Positions 14,859 through 25,291 of a DNA stretch of 64,000 nt are shown piece by piece. Each line of letters starts with the position of its first letter. Position 1 is the stretch's first letter. The position numbers and the translations under genes are program-made. The notes under the pieces are model-generated. The model was given only the letters and a program-made list of their open reading frames with translations. It ran no database searches and was not told the DNA's origin. Origin of the DNA: Flavobacterium omnivorum (GTDB taxonomy: Bacteria; Bacteroidota; Bacteroidia; Flavobacteriales; Flavobacteriaceae); NCBI RefSeq assembly GCF_900099915.1, contig NZ_FNDB01000001.1, positions 372,001 to 436,000 on the forward strand. Direction: 5' to 3'.

Positions 14859-17477
14859 TTAATTTATTTTTGTAGTATCTACTTTTTTCTTTCTATTAAA
14901 CAATCCATTTAATAATTCAGAGGCTTTCGCTTTTACTTCTTCCTTAGTCGCTGGCACAGGAGGAGTGGTTGTTTTAGTAGTGTCTCCGGGTTTCTTGTTT
15001 TTATTGATATAATCCGTTAAAGCCGAAGTTCCTTGTTTTACCAGTCTGTCTTTTTGTTGGTTAACCAATTGAGTCGTCAATTTAGTTACCGCACTATTAA
15101 TATCCGTGGTGATTTTAGGATTCGTAAAATTACCTACTAATACGGCATTTATCGGGAAGCTTTCTAATTTAGCAGCATCAGCAGCAGATAATTTTGCTAT
15201 TAATGCATTGGCCTCCGAGCCCAAATATTTAGCAGGAACATCAAATTTTAAATTGTAATTCATGCTTTGGTCAAAACCATGAGTACCTCCAACTGTTGCT
15301 TTGATATCTTTGTACTTGATGTCAAATGGTTTAACATTTACTTTCCCATCTTTAAACGTAATTGCCGCTTTGATATCGTTTAAATTGATTTTACTCACAT
15401 CAATGAATTTCAAGTTAGAGCCTAGAGCCGTCAGTAAGGTCGAATTTTTTGAATTTACCGTCGTAGAAAGTAGTTGTCCTAATAAATCTCCGGTAAGCGT
15501 TTTCAAGTCAGGAGTAAACTCCGTTGCATTTAGATTTCCGTTTAATTTGATGCTTGAATTTAATTTTCCGTTGATGATTCCCGCAATTGGCGCTATTTTT
15601 TTCAACAGATCCAGTTGGGTGAACGACTGCGCAATGTCGACTTGATTTAATTTTAAATCCATATTGAAAACCGGCGTTTTTCCTTTTGTGGAAACAGCTC
15701 CATTTACTCCAATTGTTCCACCGAAAATAGATGTTTTCACATTTTCTAAAGTTACTTTTTCATCTTTCACAATCAGTTTTCCTGATACGTCTTTCAAGGT
15801 TAAATTATCATATAAAACCGTAGTCGCTTTTGCCGTAAGCGTACAATTTAAAAACGCAGGAATCTTCATAGCGTCTGGTTTTTTAGCTGTTGCTGTTCCC
15901 GTTTTCGCCGTTTCGCCAGTTGTCATGAAATCGTCAACGGCTAATTGTTTCGAATTCATGTATAAATTTCCTTTCAACTCTTGGTTTCTAAATATAAATC
16001 CGTAGAAATTTTCTAAAACTCCGGTTACACTAATATCGCTTTTTCCGGTAGTCGCGTTCAGTTCTTTCAAATTGACTTGACTCGGATTAAATTGAACTAC
16101 GGCAGTGCTAATGTTCATTGTTTTGCCATTTTCATCTGCATACTTGAAACCGGATAAACTCATAGTTCCCGCATTATTGATATTTTCATACTGACTTTTC
16201 TCTACAGATTGCATGTCGAATTTTGTAGTCACATCCGCCTTTAAAATTCCTGATAGTGGTTTGTCCAGTTTTATAGGATACGCTTGTGAAAGATTGGCTA
16301 AATTGATAGTTCCTTTCAAAACAGCATCGACAATTGCATTTTCCGTAATGTTTCTAATGTTGGCTTTAGCATTAAAAACATCTTGGTCAATTTTGAAAGA
16401 GAGTTTGTCTAAGTTGACATACGTGTCGTTTAGAATACCAGTTTCGTTGATGATTTTAGTGTCAATAACGATATTTTGAACTGTTTTTGGTAAGTTAGGG
16501 TATTTGAAGGAGGCGTTCTTGGACGCGATTTCAATATTAAATTTTGGAACCCTTGTGTCAGAATATAAGCCTTTGGCAAAACCCGCAACGGTAAAATCTC
16601 CGGTTGTTTTCACATTGTCCAGACTAGACGCATACGCCGCAGGAATAATTCCCAAGAAGTTTTTGAAAGTAGAAGTTGGGGTTTTAAATTTCAAATTGTA
16701 TTGCTGTCCGGTTTCTACCATTTGGATAAAACCATCAAATTCCAACGGTAATTGATTGATCAACGCTTTATTTTCTTTGAAGGTATATTTACTTTTTTCT
16801 AAATCAATTCCTAAAATGGCATCGAGCGTCAAGGCAACATTACTCATGTAATTGACTTTGTCCATATCTAAAGTGATTTTCGCAGTGGACTTAGTAACCA
16901 AATCTAATTTTTGGGCTGCAAAATCTCCAACACCTTCATGATTGATACTGTCGATTACCATTTTGATTTTTGATTTTTCATCAAAATAACGAAACTTGAA
17001 ATTTTCAATAGCATAATTCTTAATCGTTAATGATAAAGGATCACTTTTGCCAGCCTTAGCAGTTTCTTGATTTTTTAAGGCGATATCATAATTCCCGATT
17101 CCGTCTTTGTTGAAAATGATATTGATCAATCCATTTTTTGAAGTGATTCCGTCAATTTTTATAGCTTCCTCTTTGCCTTTGAACAATTCTTTGATAGACA
17201 TTTTTAAATCTAATTCGTCCAAAGAAACTAAAGTATCTCCTTCAAAAGGGGCTTTGTTTATGATCACTAATTGGTCGAGTGAAACATTTGCATTTGGAAA
17301 ACTTTTGATCAAACTTAAATCCACATCAGAAAAAGTAACTCGTGCGTCCACTTTTTCATTGATTGCTTCAGCAATTTTAGCTTTTATTTGATCCTTAAAA
17401 AAGTAAGGAATTGTAAATAATGCAACTAGGAACAGGATGATAAGAGCTCCAATAATTTTTAAAATTGTCTTTAGCAT
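14859..17477 (-). CDS. AsmA family protein
   Basis: 872 residues: one N-terminal membrane anchor (about 5-25, IIGALIILFLVALFTIPYFF), then a very long beta-rich region typical of AsmA/TamB-like proteins, which form bridge-like grooves for lipid transport between the membranes. The N-terminal AsmA segment with 'INEKVDARVTFSDVDLSLIKSFPNA' is clear. The C-terminus has the AsmA-C region, then a proline/threonine/lysine-rich tail. In Gram-negative bacteria these proteins affect outer-membrane assembly and phospholipid transport. The ATG at 17477 starts just before the anchor; the frame is open further upstream without a sensible leader. Confidence 0.85.
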   Translation of the reverse strand: MLKTILKIIGALIILFLVALFTIPYFFKDQIKAKIAEAINEKVDARVTFSDVDLSLIKSFPNANVSLDQLVIINKAPFEGDTLVSLDELDLKMSIKELFKGKEEAIKIDGITSKNGLINIIFNKDGIGNYDIALKNQETAKAGKSDPLSLTIKNYAIENFKFRYFDEKSKIKMVIDSINHEGVGDFAAQKLDLVTKSTAKITLDMDKVNYMSNVALTLDAILGIDLEKSKYTFKENKALINQLPLEFDGFIQMVETGQQYNLKFKTPTSTFKNFLGIIPAAYASSLDNVKTTGDFTVAGFAKGLYSDTRVPKFNIEIASKNASFKYPNLPKTVQNIVIDTKIINETGILNDTYVNLDKLSFKIDQDVFNAKANIRNITENAIVDAVLKGTINLANLSQAYPIKLDKPLSGILKADVTTKFDMQSVEKSQYENINNAGTMSLSGFKYADENGKTMNISTAVVQFNPSQVNLKELNATTGKSDISVTGVLENFYGFIFRNQELKGNLYMNSKQLAVDDFMTTGETAKTGTATAKKPDAMKIPAFLNCTLTAKATTVLYDNLTLKDVSGKLIVKDEKVTLENVKTSIFGGTIGVNGAVSTKGKTPVFNMDLKLNQVDIAQSFTQLDLLKKIAPIAGIINGKLNSSIKLNGNLNATEFTPDLKTLTGDLLGQLLSTTVNSKNSTLLTALGSNLKFIDVSKINLNDIKAAITFKDGKVNVKPFDIKYKDIKATVGGTHGFDQSMNYNLKFDVPAKYLGSEANALIAKLSAADAAKLESFPINAVLVGNFTNPKITTDINSAVTKLTTQLVNQQKDRLVKQGTSALTDYINKNKKPGDTTKTTTPPVPATKEEVKAKASELLNGLFNRKKKVDTTKIN

Positions 17478-17616
17478 AATTTGATTTTCTTTAATATTAT
17501 TTATTCTGCAAAAATGATGCCCTACAGCCACAAAAATAGTGGAATATAATTTAGATGTGTATATTGAAATCACCAACAGTTTTGTGGAGCGGTCTGGTTT
17601 ACATTTTAGATTTAAA

Positions 17617-17656
17617 AAAAAATCCGTTCAAATAATTATTTAAACGGATTTTGAAC
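17617..17656 (-). terminator. Terminator after sppA
   Basis: On the minus strand AAATCCGTTTAAATAA / TTATTTGAACGGATTT (15 of 16 pairs), followed by a run of T. It separates sppA from the downstream AsmA gene. Confidence 0.88.
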
Positions 17657-17670
17657 GGATATTTTAAAAA

Positions 17671-19431
17671 TTAATTAATCTTGATTTCAAACGGCATGAT
17701 GGCTTGGATTCCTTTTCGTGCTTGCAACTTTTTTATTTCCTGCATCATACGATAGTTTTCTTCTCCTATTTCTTCTTTTATGAAATCAGCTTTCGATTTT
17801 GCAAACGGAAGATTAGCTAAAAGATCATTAAAGTTTTTCTCGTATTCTGGATAATTTTGAGTACTGTAACTTTTCACTTTTGCCAAAGAAGCCGCTTTTG
17901 CAATTGCATCATCTAAGCCTCCAATTTTATCTACTAGTCCAATTTTAAGTGCTTCTGATCCAGTCCAAACTCTCCCTTGAGCGATAGCGTCCACTTGTGC
18001 AAATGTCATTTTTCTTCCTTGTGCTACGTGGGTGACAAAGGTTTTATAAATGTGCTCAACACCTTCTAAAGTCACCGCTTTGAATTTTTCGTCCAAAGGG
18101 ACAAAGGGACTATAATTTGCTGAATTTTCGTGCGTTTTAACTTGCTCTGTGTAGATACCAATTTTAGTAGCCAATGGTGTAAAGTTTGGTAATATTCCAA
18201 ATACCCCTATCGAACCTGTGATTGTATTTTCTTCTGCAAAAATTGTGTTGGCATTACAAGCAATATAATAGCCACCTGATGCTGCATAATTCCCCATAGA
18301 AACGACTATTGGTTTTACTTTTTTGGTCAATTCAATTTCTCTCCAAATCAAATCTGATGTCAAAGCGCTTCCTCCGGGACTGTCAATGCGAAGCACAATG
18401 GCTTTTACATTTTTATTTTTTCGAGCTTCTTGTAACGAACGACGCATAGAACCTTCTCCAATCACATTTACATCGCCTTCACCACTCAATATTTCTCCTT
18501 GGGCATAGATAATGGCAATTTGATCTGAACTGTCGAAAGTTTGTGAGGTTGTAGCGATTTTTTGAGCGTAATCCACAACCGATACGCTGTTGTAGTCTTC
18601 GTCATTAGCTACTTTAAGCGCTTTTTGGATGGCATTATGGTACACATCTTCATAGGCAATAATGTCAATTAATTTTTGTGATTTTGCCATTTCTGGAGTT
18701 CGGGCTAGAAGTCCGTTAGCAATTTCATTTAATTTAGCCACTGATATGTTTCTGCTTTTTGCGATGTCAGAAGTCATGGAACTCCAAACAGAATTTAATA
18801 ATGCTGTTGTTTGTTCTCTGTTCGCATCACTCATTTTATTTTCTAAAAAGGGTTCCACTGCACTTTTGTACTTTCCGTGACGAATAACTTCCATTTTTAA
18901 TCCTGATTTTTCTTGAAAATCTTTAAAGAACATAATTTCAGAAGATAACCCTTTGAAATCCATTTCTCCAACCGGATTAATATAAATTGGGCTGGCAACG
19001 GAGTTCAAATAATATTCTTTTTGAGAATACGAATTGGCATACGCCATTACAAATTTTCCTGATTTTTTAAAACTTTCCAGAGCATCTCTCAAAGCTTTAC
19101 TTTGCGCCATGCCTAATGATGAAGCATTGTTTAGAATAGAAATACCTTTAATATCATTGTCTGTTTTTGCTTCTTCAATGGCATTAATGATATCTGTAAC
19201 GCCTACTTTTTTGTTTTCTGAAAAAATAGTTACCCACGGATCTTTGTATTTTCCGGCATAATCATTTTGTATGTTTTCTAAGTTTAATTCAATTACAGAA
19301 TTGTTTTTTACTGTAACACCTTCTGATTCACCACCAAATAGAGCCCCAATGAGTATAATTCCAAAAAAGGACAGCATGAAAAAAACAAAAATCCCTATAA
19401 TCGTCGCTAATACATTGCCTAAAAATTTCAT
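17671..19431 (-). CDS. sppA: Signal peptide peptidase SppA, long form
   Basis: Membrane-anchored serine/lysine peptidase that degrades cleaved signal peptides. 586 residues, the double-domain length of E. coli SppA. An N-terminal membrane helix (about 9-33) is followed by two S49 domains. The catalytic Lys is K189 in KYKSAVEPF and the nucleophile S385 in NYAASGGYY; the oxyanion motif is RIDSPGGSAL (348-357). It has its own terminator. A weak TATATTTG-type -7 box lies at 19528-19521 on the minus strand. Confidence 0.94.
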   Translation of the reverse strand: MKFLGNVLATIIGIFVFFMLSFFGIILIGALFGGESEGVTVKNNSVIELNLENIQNDYAGKYKDPWVTIFSENKKVGVTDIINAIEEAKTDNDIKGISILNNASSLGMAQSKALRDALESFKKSGKFVMAYANSYSQKEYYLNSVASPIYINPVGEMDFKGLSSEIMFFKDFQEKSGLKMEVIRHGKYKSAVEPFLENKMSDANREQTTALLNSVWSSMTSDIAKSRNISVAKLNEIANGLLARTPEMAKSQKLIDIIAYEDVYHNAIQKALKVANDEDYNSVSVVDYAQKIATTSQTFDSSDQIAIIYAQGEILSGEGDVNVIGEGSMRRSLQEARKNKNVKAIVLRIDSPGGSALTSDLIWREIELTKKVKPIVVSMGNYAASGGYYIACNANTIFAEENTITGSIGVFGILPNFTPLATKIGIYTEQVKTHENSANYSPFVPLDEKFKAVTLEGVEHIYKTFVTHVAQGRKMTFAQVDAIAQGRVWTGSEALKIGLVDKIGGLDDAIAKAASLAKVKSYSTQNYPEYEKNFNDLLANLPFAKSKADFIKEEIGEENYRMMQEIKKLQARKGIQAIMPFEIKIN

Positions 19432-19520
19432 AATTATATTTTTTTTATAGGTCGTAAAAAAGCAGAAAATGTTACAAGCAATCGTTTAGACCTTTCCACT
19501 TTATTTATCAATACCTGATG

Positions 19521-19528
19521 CAAATATA
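19521..19528 (-). promoter_or_regulatory. -7 element upstream of sppA
   Basis: TATATTTG on the minus strand, ~90 nt before the sppA ATG; no good -33 box is visible. Confidence 0.35.
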
Positions 19529-19569
19529 TTGCTAATTCTAAAATTCTTTTAGTTAATTTGCACCTAATT

Positions 19570-20706
19570 ATGAAATCACAGCATCAGGTTATTTTATCGA
19601 TAGGGAGTAATGAAGGCAATCGTTTGGAAAATATCGAGCGCTGTTTAGAATGGATACATCAGGAAGTTGGTACGGTTATAAAAGTTTCCAGATTGTATGA
19701 AACGCCCGCTTGGGGATTTGAAAGTGATGCTTTTTATAATTGTGCAGTGGTTTTGCATACTTTCAGTTCCGCAGCTAAAATTCTGACGCAGGTCTTAAAA
19801 ATTGAAAAACGGTTGGGGCGTTTGCGAAACAAGACAAAAGTATACCAATCTCGCACGATTGATATTGATTTGATTGCATTCGATTTAGAAATTATTACAA
19901 CTGATAAACTCCAAATTCCACATCCGTTAATGCAGAATAGGAATTTTGTATTGCTTCCCGTTCAGGATTTAGCATTGGATTGGAAACATCCCGTTCTTCA
20001 AAAAAACATATCGGAATTAATCCTTATATCTCCAGATGACAGTGTTTGTACAATTGTGCAGGATTTAACACAGCCTTTGCGAAATATTCCGTTGGAGCAA
20101 TTCAATTATGTTGCCTTTGAAGGGAACATTGGAGCGGGGAAAACTACTTTGGCTACAAAAATTTCTGAGGATTTCAATGCGAAAACCGTGTTAGAACGTT
20201 TCGCAGATAATCCTTTTTTACCTAAATTTTATAAAGATCAAAACCGGTATGCATTTCCACTTGAAATGTCATTTCTTGCGGATAGATACCAGCAATTATC
20301 CGATGATTTGGCACAATTTGATTTGTTTAAAGACTTTCTGGTTGCTGATTATCATATTTTTAAATCCTTGATTTTTGCCAAAATAACACTTGCCGAAGAT
20401 GAATATCGCTTGTATCGCAATCTATTTGACATCATTTACAGAGAAATGCCCAAACCGGATTTGTATATTTATTTGTATCAAAATTCAGAACGGCTTTTGC
20501 AAAATATAAAAAAGCGTGGCAGAAGCTATGAACAAAAAATTCCAGCAGAATATTTAGATAAAATCAATAGTGGTTATCTGGATTATATCAAATCTCAGAC
20601 GGACTTGAATGTTTTGATAATTGATGTATCAGACCGAGATTTTGTAAAAAATCAAGAAGATTATCTTTACATTTTAGAGCAGATACAAAAGAAAATTAGT
20701 AAATAA
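19570..20706 (+). CDS. folK: HPPK-deoxynucleoside kinase fusion
   Basis: Two enzymes in one chain of 378 residues. Residues 1-155 are 6-hydroxymethyl-7,8-dihydropterin pyrophosphokinase (folate synthesis): ILSIGSNEGNR at the start and RTIDIDLIAFD (95-105) with the D98/D100 metal ligands. Residues about 175-378 are a deoxyribonucleoside kinase: P-loop GNIGAGKT (185-192), an ERF motif after strand 2, and 'DRYQQL'. It would make folate precursor pyrophosphate and salvage deoxynucleosides. The fusion is known in Bacteroidetes. The ATG at 19570 was chosen over TTG at 19558. It converges on the 1312-residue gene with a gap of only 6 nt and no terminator between them. Confidence 0.9.
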   Translation: MKSQHQVILSIGSNEGNRLENIERCLEWIHQEVGTVIKVSRLYETPAWGFESDAFYNCAVVLHTFSSAAKILTQVLKIEKRLGRLRNKTKVYQSRTIDIDLIAFDLEIITTDKLQIPHPLMQNRNFVLLPVQDLALDWKHPVLQKNISELILISPDDSVCTIVQDLTQPLRNIPLEQFNYVAFEGNIGAGKTTLATKISEDFNAKTVLERFADNPFLPKFYKDQNRYAFPLEMSFLADRYQQLSDDLAQFDLFKDFLVADYHIFKSLIFAKITLAEDEYRLYRNLFDIIYREMPKPDLYIYLYQNSERLLQNIKKRGRSYEQKIPAEYLDKINSGYLDYIKSQTDLNVLIIDVSDRDFVKNQEDYLYILEQIQKKISK

Positions 20707-20712
20707 AATATT

Positions 20713-23700
20713 TTATCTTTTCAAAGTAAAATGGCCTTTTGTTTCTCTTCCATCTTCTAATTTCAAGGAAAACCAATAATCATCTGTTGGTAAAGGTGTT
20801 CCATTGAAAGTGCCGTCCCAACCTTGACTTGAATTAGGAACCCATTGCTTTAAGAGTTTTCCGTATCGGTCAAAAATGTAGATGATCGATTTTGAATTGA
20901 AAGTGTTATTTATTCCTTTAATACTCCAATAATCATTATAACCATCGCTGTTTGGTGTAAAGAATTTTGGCGCTCCTATTACAGAAATAGTTTGACTAGC
21001 GATACCACAACCATTTTTGTCATTGATGAAAACCTCGTGAATTCCAGCAGGAACATTATCAAAAAAATTGGAGTCTTGCCAAAAATTATTGGGGTCATCC
21101 AAGCTGTATTCATAATCTCCAGTTCCAGAAGTGTTAATTGTCAATGTATTGCTATTTGTCAAGTCTACAATATCAATAGAGTCAATAGTAGCTACATTCG
21201 AAGCGTTGACCGTTATCGTTCTAATGCGACTGCATCCCGCATTATTGATTACTTCAACGGTATAATCTCCCACAGTGTTTACATTTAATGTTGGGGAATT
21301 TGTGCCGAAAATTATTCCATCTTTCGTCCAAATATAATCGTAATTACTTGTTGGTGAACCGTCTAAAACACCTGCATCCAGCGTTACAAAAAAGCTCGTA
21401 AGATTGGAACAAACTAGTTCATTTGAAAGGCCATCCAAATTCAAGTCAATATTTGAAATAGGGTTGACAACAAAATTTAATGTCGTCGATGCCGTACAAA
21501 TTGTGTTTAATGGGTTCTGAACATTTACAGTAATATTTTGTGTATTGGTTACAAATGGATTGGGTAATGGACTTGGCAAAAGCATATTATTTTGATCGTA
21601 ATATTTGACAATCATTCCAGTTTGTCCACCTAAAATAATGGATTCGTATAAAGCGGTTTCAAACGCAAATTTCCCATCTTGATTGATTGGATTCGCTTCG
21701 TCGTCACAAGTTGTTGTAAGGTCTGAAGGAACAGCGTTAGCAATTGGCGAAGCATCTACAATAAATGTTATGGTTGTTTCATCAAAACATTGTTGAGTTG
21801 TATTATTGGTTACAACCGCCTTAATGGTTTGAGAAGTTGAAAGAAAATTTGCCGGAAATGGACTCGTGATCAAAACTCCGTTAGCATCTTTCAGAGGATT
21901 ATTGGCTAGATCGAAATAAGTAACCGTAACATTGGTTTGTCCTTGTAATAAATCAGATTCCAACGAAGAAGTATTGAATGTAAATATTCCATCGTTGTTG
22001 TCGTCGCATTGTCGAGGAATAACAACTGTATTTGCAACAGGTAAAGCTTCAACAATTAAAGTCAAATACGGGCCTAGACCGTAACAGGCATTATCTAAGT
22101 TACTGTCAATCCGCATCCAAATATCTTGAGAATTAGGGTAGCCAATATTTCTATAATTCGAAATATCTGTAATTACGTTAGTTTCTGCCAAGGCATCCGC
22201 TTCATTTTTGTAGTAATTGATAGTGTAAGTATCCGAAGTAGGCAAAAGGTTTTGTATTACGGCTTTAGACGCTGTCATGTCGAAAGTAGTTATTCCGTCT
22301 CTTTTGTTGTTGTCACTCGTGTCGTTTCCATTGAGGTCTAAATTATCATCACATACTACTAATATTGGGATTTTATAGTTTGGATCAATGTTGGTGGCTG
22401 AGACTTTTAGTATTATTTCGGCAACGGTATGACAACCAGTAGTATTATTGGCTACTCTCGCCCAAATTACAGTTGTGGAAGCAGTTGTGTTTTCAAAGGA
22501 CAAATCATTTACAATTAAATCCGAAGCTAATGCGTTATTTGCGCCTTCCTGAGTGTTGTAAAAGGTAAAAGTTTCCTCTGTGTAATTTTCCGAAATTACA
22601 CTATTATTTACCCTTAAATTAAACAAAGTTTTTCCATCTGGAATTGCATCGGTGTCGCATTGAGAAATAGTGATATTTACCACAACGGGAAGTGCATTTA
22701 CAGTAACTATTAGTTCCGTTCTAGGACCTTCACATCCAGTAGTGCTATTAGTTTGGCTCACGAAATAAGATGTTGAACCCTGGTTTGTAGTAGATGGAAC
22801 AGGATTTGTTGTAGTAGATGTTCCGCCCGTTGCTGCGGTATACCAATTTAATATACAATTTGTAGCTGCCGTTGCAGATAATGGAAGTGCCATCTCATTT
22901 TTGCAGTAACTAATGGCAGTAGCTTCTGGAGCAGAGGGACGCGCGTTAATGGTTACTTTTATTTCGGAACGAGGTCCTTCGCAATTTGTAATGTTACTAG
23001 TTTGACTCACAAAATAAGAGGAAATGCCTACAGTTGTTGTTGCTGGAATAGGGCTTGATGAACTTGGGGTTCCACCCGTTGCAGAGACATACCAATTTAA
23101 AGTGCAATTTGTAGATGTTGTTGCGTTTAAAGCCGCTATTACAGTTTCGTTTTGGCAATAACTAATGTCACTGGCAACTGGAGCTAGAGGCCGCGCATTA
23201 CTGGTTACTTTTATTTCAGAACGAGGTCCTTCACAACCTGTAGCAGTATTCGTTTGGCTCACAAAATAGGATGTTGTGCCAATTGTTGTTGTTGACGGGA
23301 TAGGTCTTGTTGCATTTGAAGTTCCACCTATTGCTACGGTGTACCAATTTAAGATACTATTTGGAGAAATAGTTGCAGACAAAGCAACAGGAGCTTCATC
23401 TTGACAATAGAAAACAGGTGAGATAACAACTGGTGCATCTGGTAAATTTATAATGGTGGCAATTATGGCAATTCTGGAAGTGGAGCATCCTGCATCTATA
23501 TAGTAAGTTGTGGTATTTGTTAGGACTGGATTATAAGTGTCGCCGGTTGTTAATGGCGTTCCACCTGAGGAAGTAGCATACCAATTGATTGTTCCATCTG
23601 TGGCTGTAGCTTTCAGTGTAACTGGCCCGGAACCACATCTTGAATTGGGTGTTGTAGATGTTATTTTAGGAATTGTAATTGTGGTACTAGCTGAGATTTG

Positions 23701-24651
23701 AATAGCATTAATATCTCCGGGATCTAAATCACCATATTCAACAATGTAACCTAATGGATAATAATCACTTGTTGGATCAGTACTGCCTGAATTGGATAAA
23801 TCATTCCAAGAGCCTTTTTTACCAACATTATATAAAATATGAGCATAGTTTTCATTTCCTTCATTGTTGGGTTCCCACTTACTTGAATCATTACCAGTTT
23901 CATTCCAAAAGTCATAATAATATGGAGGAGTACGATAACCACTTCCGTTCCCACGCCAAAAAGAACTTCCTTTTTCCGGACCTGTTACCCATTTCCAATC
24001 ACCCTCTGATGCTCCTTCTGATGAATCATCACTAGCTCCAATCCATCCTGCGCCTTTGGCTTGTACTCCCGCTAGTATCGCTTCGTCGTCTGATGTTAAG
24101 GTTGCTAAATAGCCTCGCAAACCGTAATAAACTTTTAGTGCGGCTGCATCTTTCGCTTCTTTCCATTTGACTCCTGGATAGGAAACATATTCATAAAAAT
24201 GCTTATTTCTCGGCAAATAGTTTGCCTGACCAATAGTGATAGAAAAAGTCCGAGTTCCAGAAGGTGAAGTTGAGGAATTGTAGAATACGATATCTTCTAT
24301 GGCAGCTACAAAATCTGCCACTGTTGCCCCATTAGCATATATTCTCAGTTTTCCTGTGATTGTATCGAAAGTATCTACTCCAATTGTTGGATGAGAGAGA
24401 AGGTTAGTTAGTATTAATTTGTCCTGGCCACTAATATAACCTGTAGATATTTGAATATAAATTTGATTTACAACATTATTGGGGTCACTTAATTGAACAG
24501 AACCAGAACTGGTAATTTTTGTATAACTACCTGGACAATAGGTCTGGTTTCCCGATGCCGAAATTGTAGGATTAGTATCAATTGCAAAACTTGCCTTCGG
24601 AATGAAGAACAAAATAATTAAAATTATTTTCAAAAAAACATTAATTTTCAT
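20713..24651 (-). CDS. Large T9SS (type B) secreted adhesin with C-type lectin-like domain
   Basis: 1312 residues, exported by type IX secretion. A signal peptide (about 1-23) leads to a cadherin/Ig-like segment, then a C-type lectin-like domain (about 140-305; GYLATLTSDDEA, GWIGASDD and 'WEPNNEG'), where the lectin Ca/sugar motif EPN is visible. Ig-like repeats follow, including three near copies of an ~84-residue unit ('NWY.A.TGGT', 'SYFVSQT', 'CEGPR.E'), then further Ig-like units with 'NQDGKF' and 'NNDGIFTF' motifs. The C-terminus (about 1225-1312) is the gliding-motility-associated sorting domain: FFTPNSDGYNDYW, 'IYIFDRYGKLL', 'GWDGT'. Probably a surface adhesin. It follows the SpoU gene by 31 nt and may be co-transcribed with it. 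Confidence 0.88.
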   Translation of the reverse strand: MKINVFLKIILIILFFIPKASFAIDTNPTISASGNQTYCPGSYTKITSSGSVQLSDPNNVVNQIYIQISTGYISGQDKLILTNLLSHPTIGVDTFDTITGKLRIYANGATVADFVAAIEDIVFYNSSTSPSGTRTFSITIGQANYLPRNKHFYEYVSYPGVKWKEAKDAAALKVYYGLRGYLATLTSDDEAILAGVQAKGAGWIGASDDSSEGASEGDWKWVTGPEKGSSFWRGNGSGYRTPPYYYDFWNETGNDSSKWEPNNEGNENYAHILYNVGKKGSWNDLSNSGSTDPTSDYYPLGYIVEYGDLDPGDINAIQISASTTITIPKITSTTPNSRCGSGPVTLKATATDGTINWYATSSGGTPLTTGDTYNPVLTNTTTYYIDAGCSTSRIAIIATIINLPDAPVVISPVFYCQDEAPVALSATISPNSILNWYTVAIGGTSNATRPIPSTTTIGTTSYFVSQTNTATGCEGPRSEIKVTSNARPLAPVASDISYCQNETVIAALNATTSTNCTLNWYVSATGGTPSSSSPIPATTTVGISSYFVSQTSNITNCEGPRSEIKVTINARPSAPEATAISYCKNEMALPLSATAATNCILNWYTAATGGTSTTTNPVPSTTNQGSTSYFVSQTNSTTGCEGPRTELIVTVNALPVVVNITISQCDTDAIPDGKTLFNLRVNNSVISENYTEETFTFYNTQEGANNALASDLIVNDLSFENTTASTTVIWARVANNTTGCHTVAEIILKVSATNIDPNYKIPILVVCDDNLDLNGNDTSDNNKRDGITTFDMTASKAVIQNLLPTSDTYTINYYKNEADALAETNVITDISNYRNIGYPNSQDIWMRIDSNLDNACYGLGPYLTLIVEALPVANTVVIPRQCDDNNDGIFTFNTSSLESDLLQGQTNVTVTYFDLANNPLKDANGVLITSPFPANFLSTSQTIKAVVTNNTTQQCFDETTITFIVDASPIANAVPSDLTTTCDDEANPINQDGKFAFETALYESIILGGQTGMIVKYYDQNNMLLPSPLPNPFVTNTQNITVNVQNPLNTICTASTTLNFVVNPISNIDLNLDGLSNELVCSNLTSFFVTLDAGVLDGSPTSNYDYIWTKDGIIFGTNSPTLNVNTVGDYTVEVINNAGCSRIRTITVNASNVATIDSIDIVDLTNSNTLTINTSGTGDYEYSLDDPNNFWQDSNFFDNVPAGIHEVFINDKNGCGIASQTISVIGAPKFFTPNSDGYNDYWSIKGINNTFNSKSIIYIFDRYGKLLKQWVPNSSQGWDGTFNGTPLPTDDYWFSLKLEDGRETKGHFTLKR

Positions 24652-24682
24652 TCTATAAAAGTACTGATTCTTTTTGCATTTT

Positions 24683-25219
24683 TTATTTCGGCCAATTCAT
24701 TTTAGAAAATAAATCCCAAACCACAATCCCTGCGCTTACAGATATATTCAAAGAATGTTTGGTGCCTAATTGTGGGATTTCGATGGAGCCATCACACAGC
24801 GCAACTGCTTCTTGTGAAACTCCATAGACTTCGTTTCCAAAAACTAAAGCATATTTTTCTCCCTTTTTAATCTCAAAATTTTGTAGAAAAATAGCACTTT
24901 CCACTTGTTCTATGGCAAGTGTGATTACGTTTTCTTTTTTTAAATTTTCAATGACTTCTAATACATTTTTCTGATGTTCCCAAACAACTGTTTCTGTGGC
25001 ACCAAGGGCTGTTTTGTGAATTTCTTTATTAGGAGGAGTTGCAGTGATGCCGCACAAATAAATTTTTTCAATTAAAAAAGCATCGGCAGTTCTAAAAACA
25101 GAACCAATATTATGCAAGCTGCGAATATCATCTAAAACCAAAATAAGGGGTGTTTTTTCCGATTGTTTAAAAGCTTCAATGGATTTTCGATCCAATTCGC
25201 TGTTTTCAAGCTTTCTCAT
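24683..25219 (-). CDS. SpoU-type RNA 2'-O-ribose methyltransferase
   Basis: 178 residues, the minimal SPOUT/TrmH length. Motif 1 has N37 in IRSLHNIGSVFRTADA, motif 2 is VFGNEVYGVS and motif 3 is LNISVSAGIVVWDLF. These form the trefoil knot that binds SAM. The target could be tRNA position 18 or 34, or rRNA; sequence alone does not decide. Its start ATG at 25219 lies just downstream of the DUF1573 terminator, so it has a separate promoter or relies on read-through. Confidence 0.88.
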   Translation of the reverse strand: MRKLENSELDRKSIEAFKQSEKTPLILVLDDIRSLHNIGSVFRTADAFLIEKIYLCGITATPPNKEIHKTALGATETVVWEHQKNVLEVIENLKKENVITLAIEQVESAIFLQNFEIKKGEKYALVFGNEVYGVSQEAVALCDGSIEIPQLGTKHSLNISVSAGIVVWDLFSKMNWPK

Positions 25220-25242
25220 ATTTTTTTGGGATTTTTATGCAT

Positions 25243-25274
25243 AAAAAAGCTCCCGACAAGGAGGGAGCTTTTTA
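25243..25274 (-). terminator. Terminator after the DUF1573 gene
   Basis: On the minus strand AAAAAGCTCCCTCC, loop TTGTC, GGGAGCTTTTTT. Strong stem with a T-run. Confidence 0.85.
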
Positions 25275-25291
25275 TTATTGTTTTTTAAAAT

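Noticed and set aside
23751..24035. Short frames on both strands inside the T9SS adhesin
   Set aside because: Shadows of the lectin-like domain coding sequence, rich in M, I and H as expected from frame shifts.
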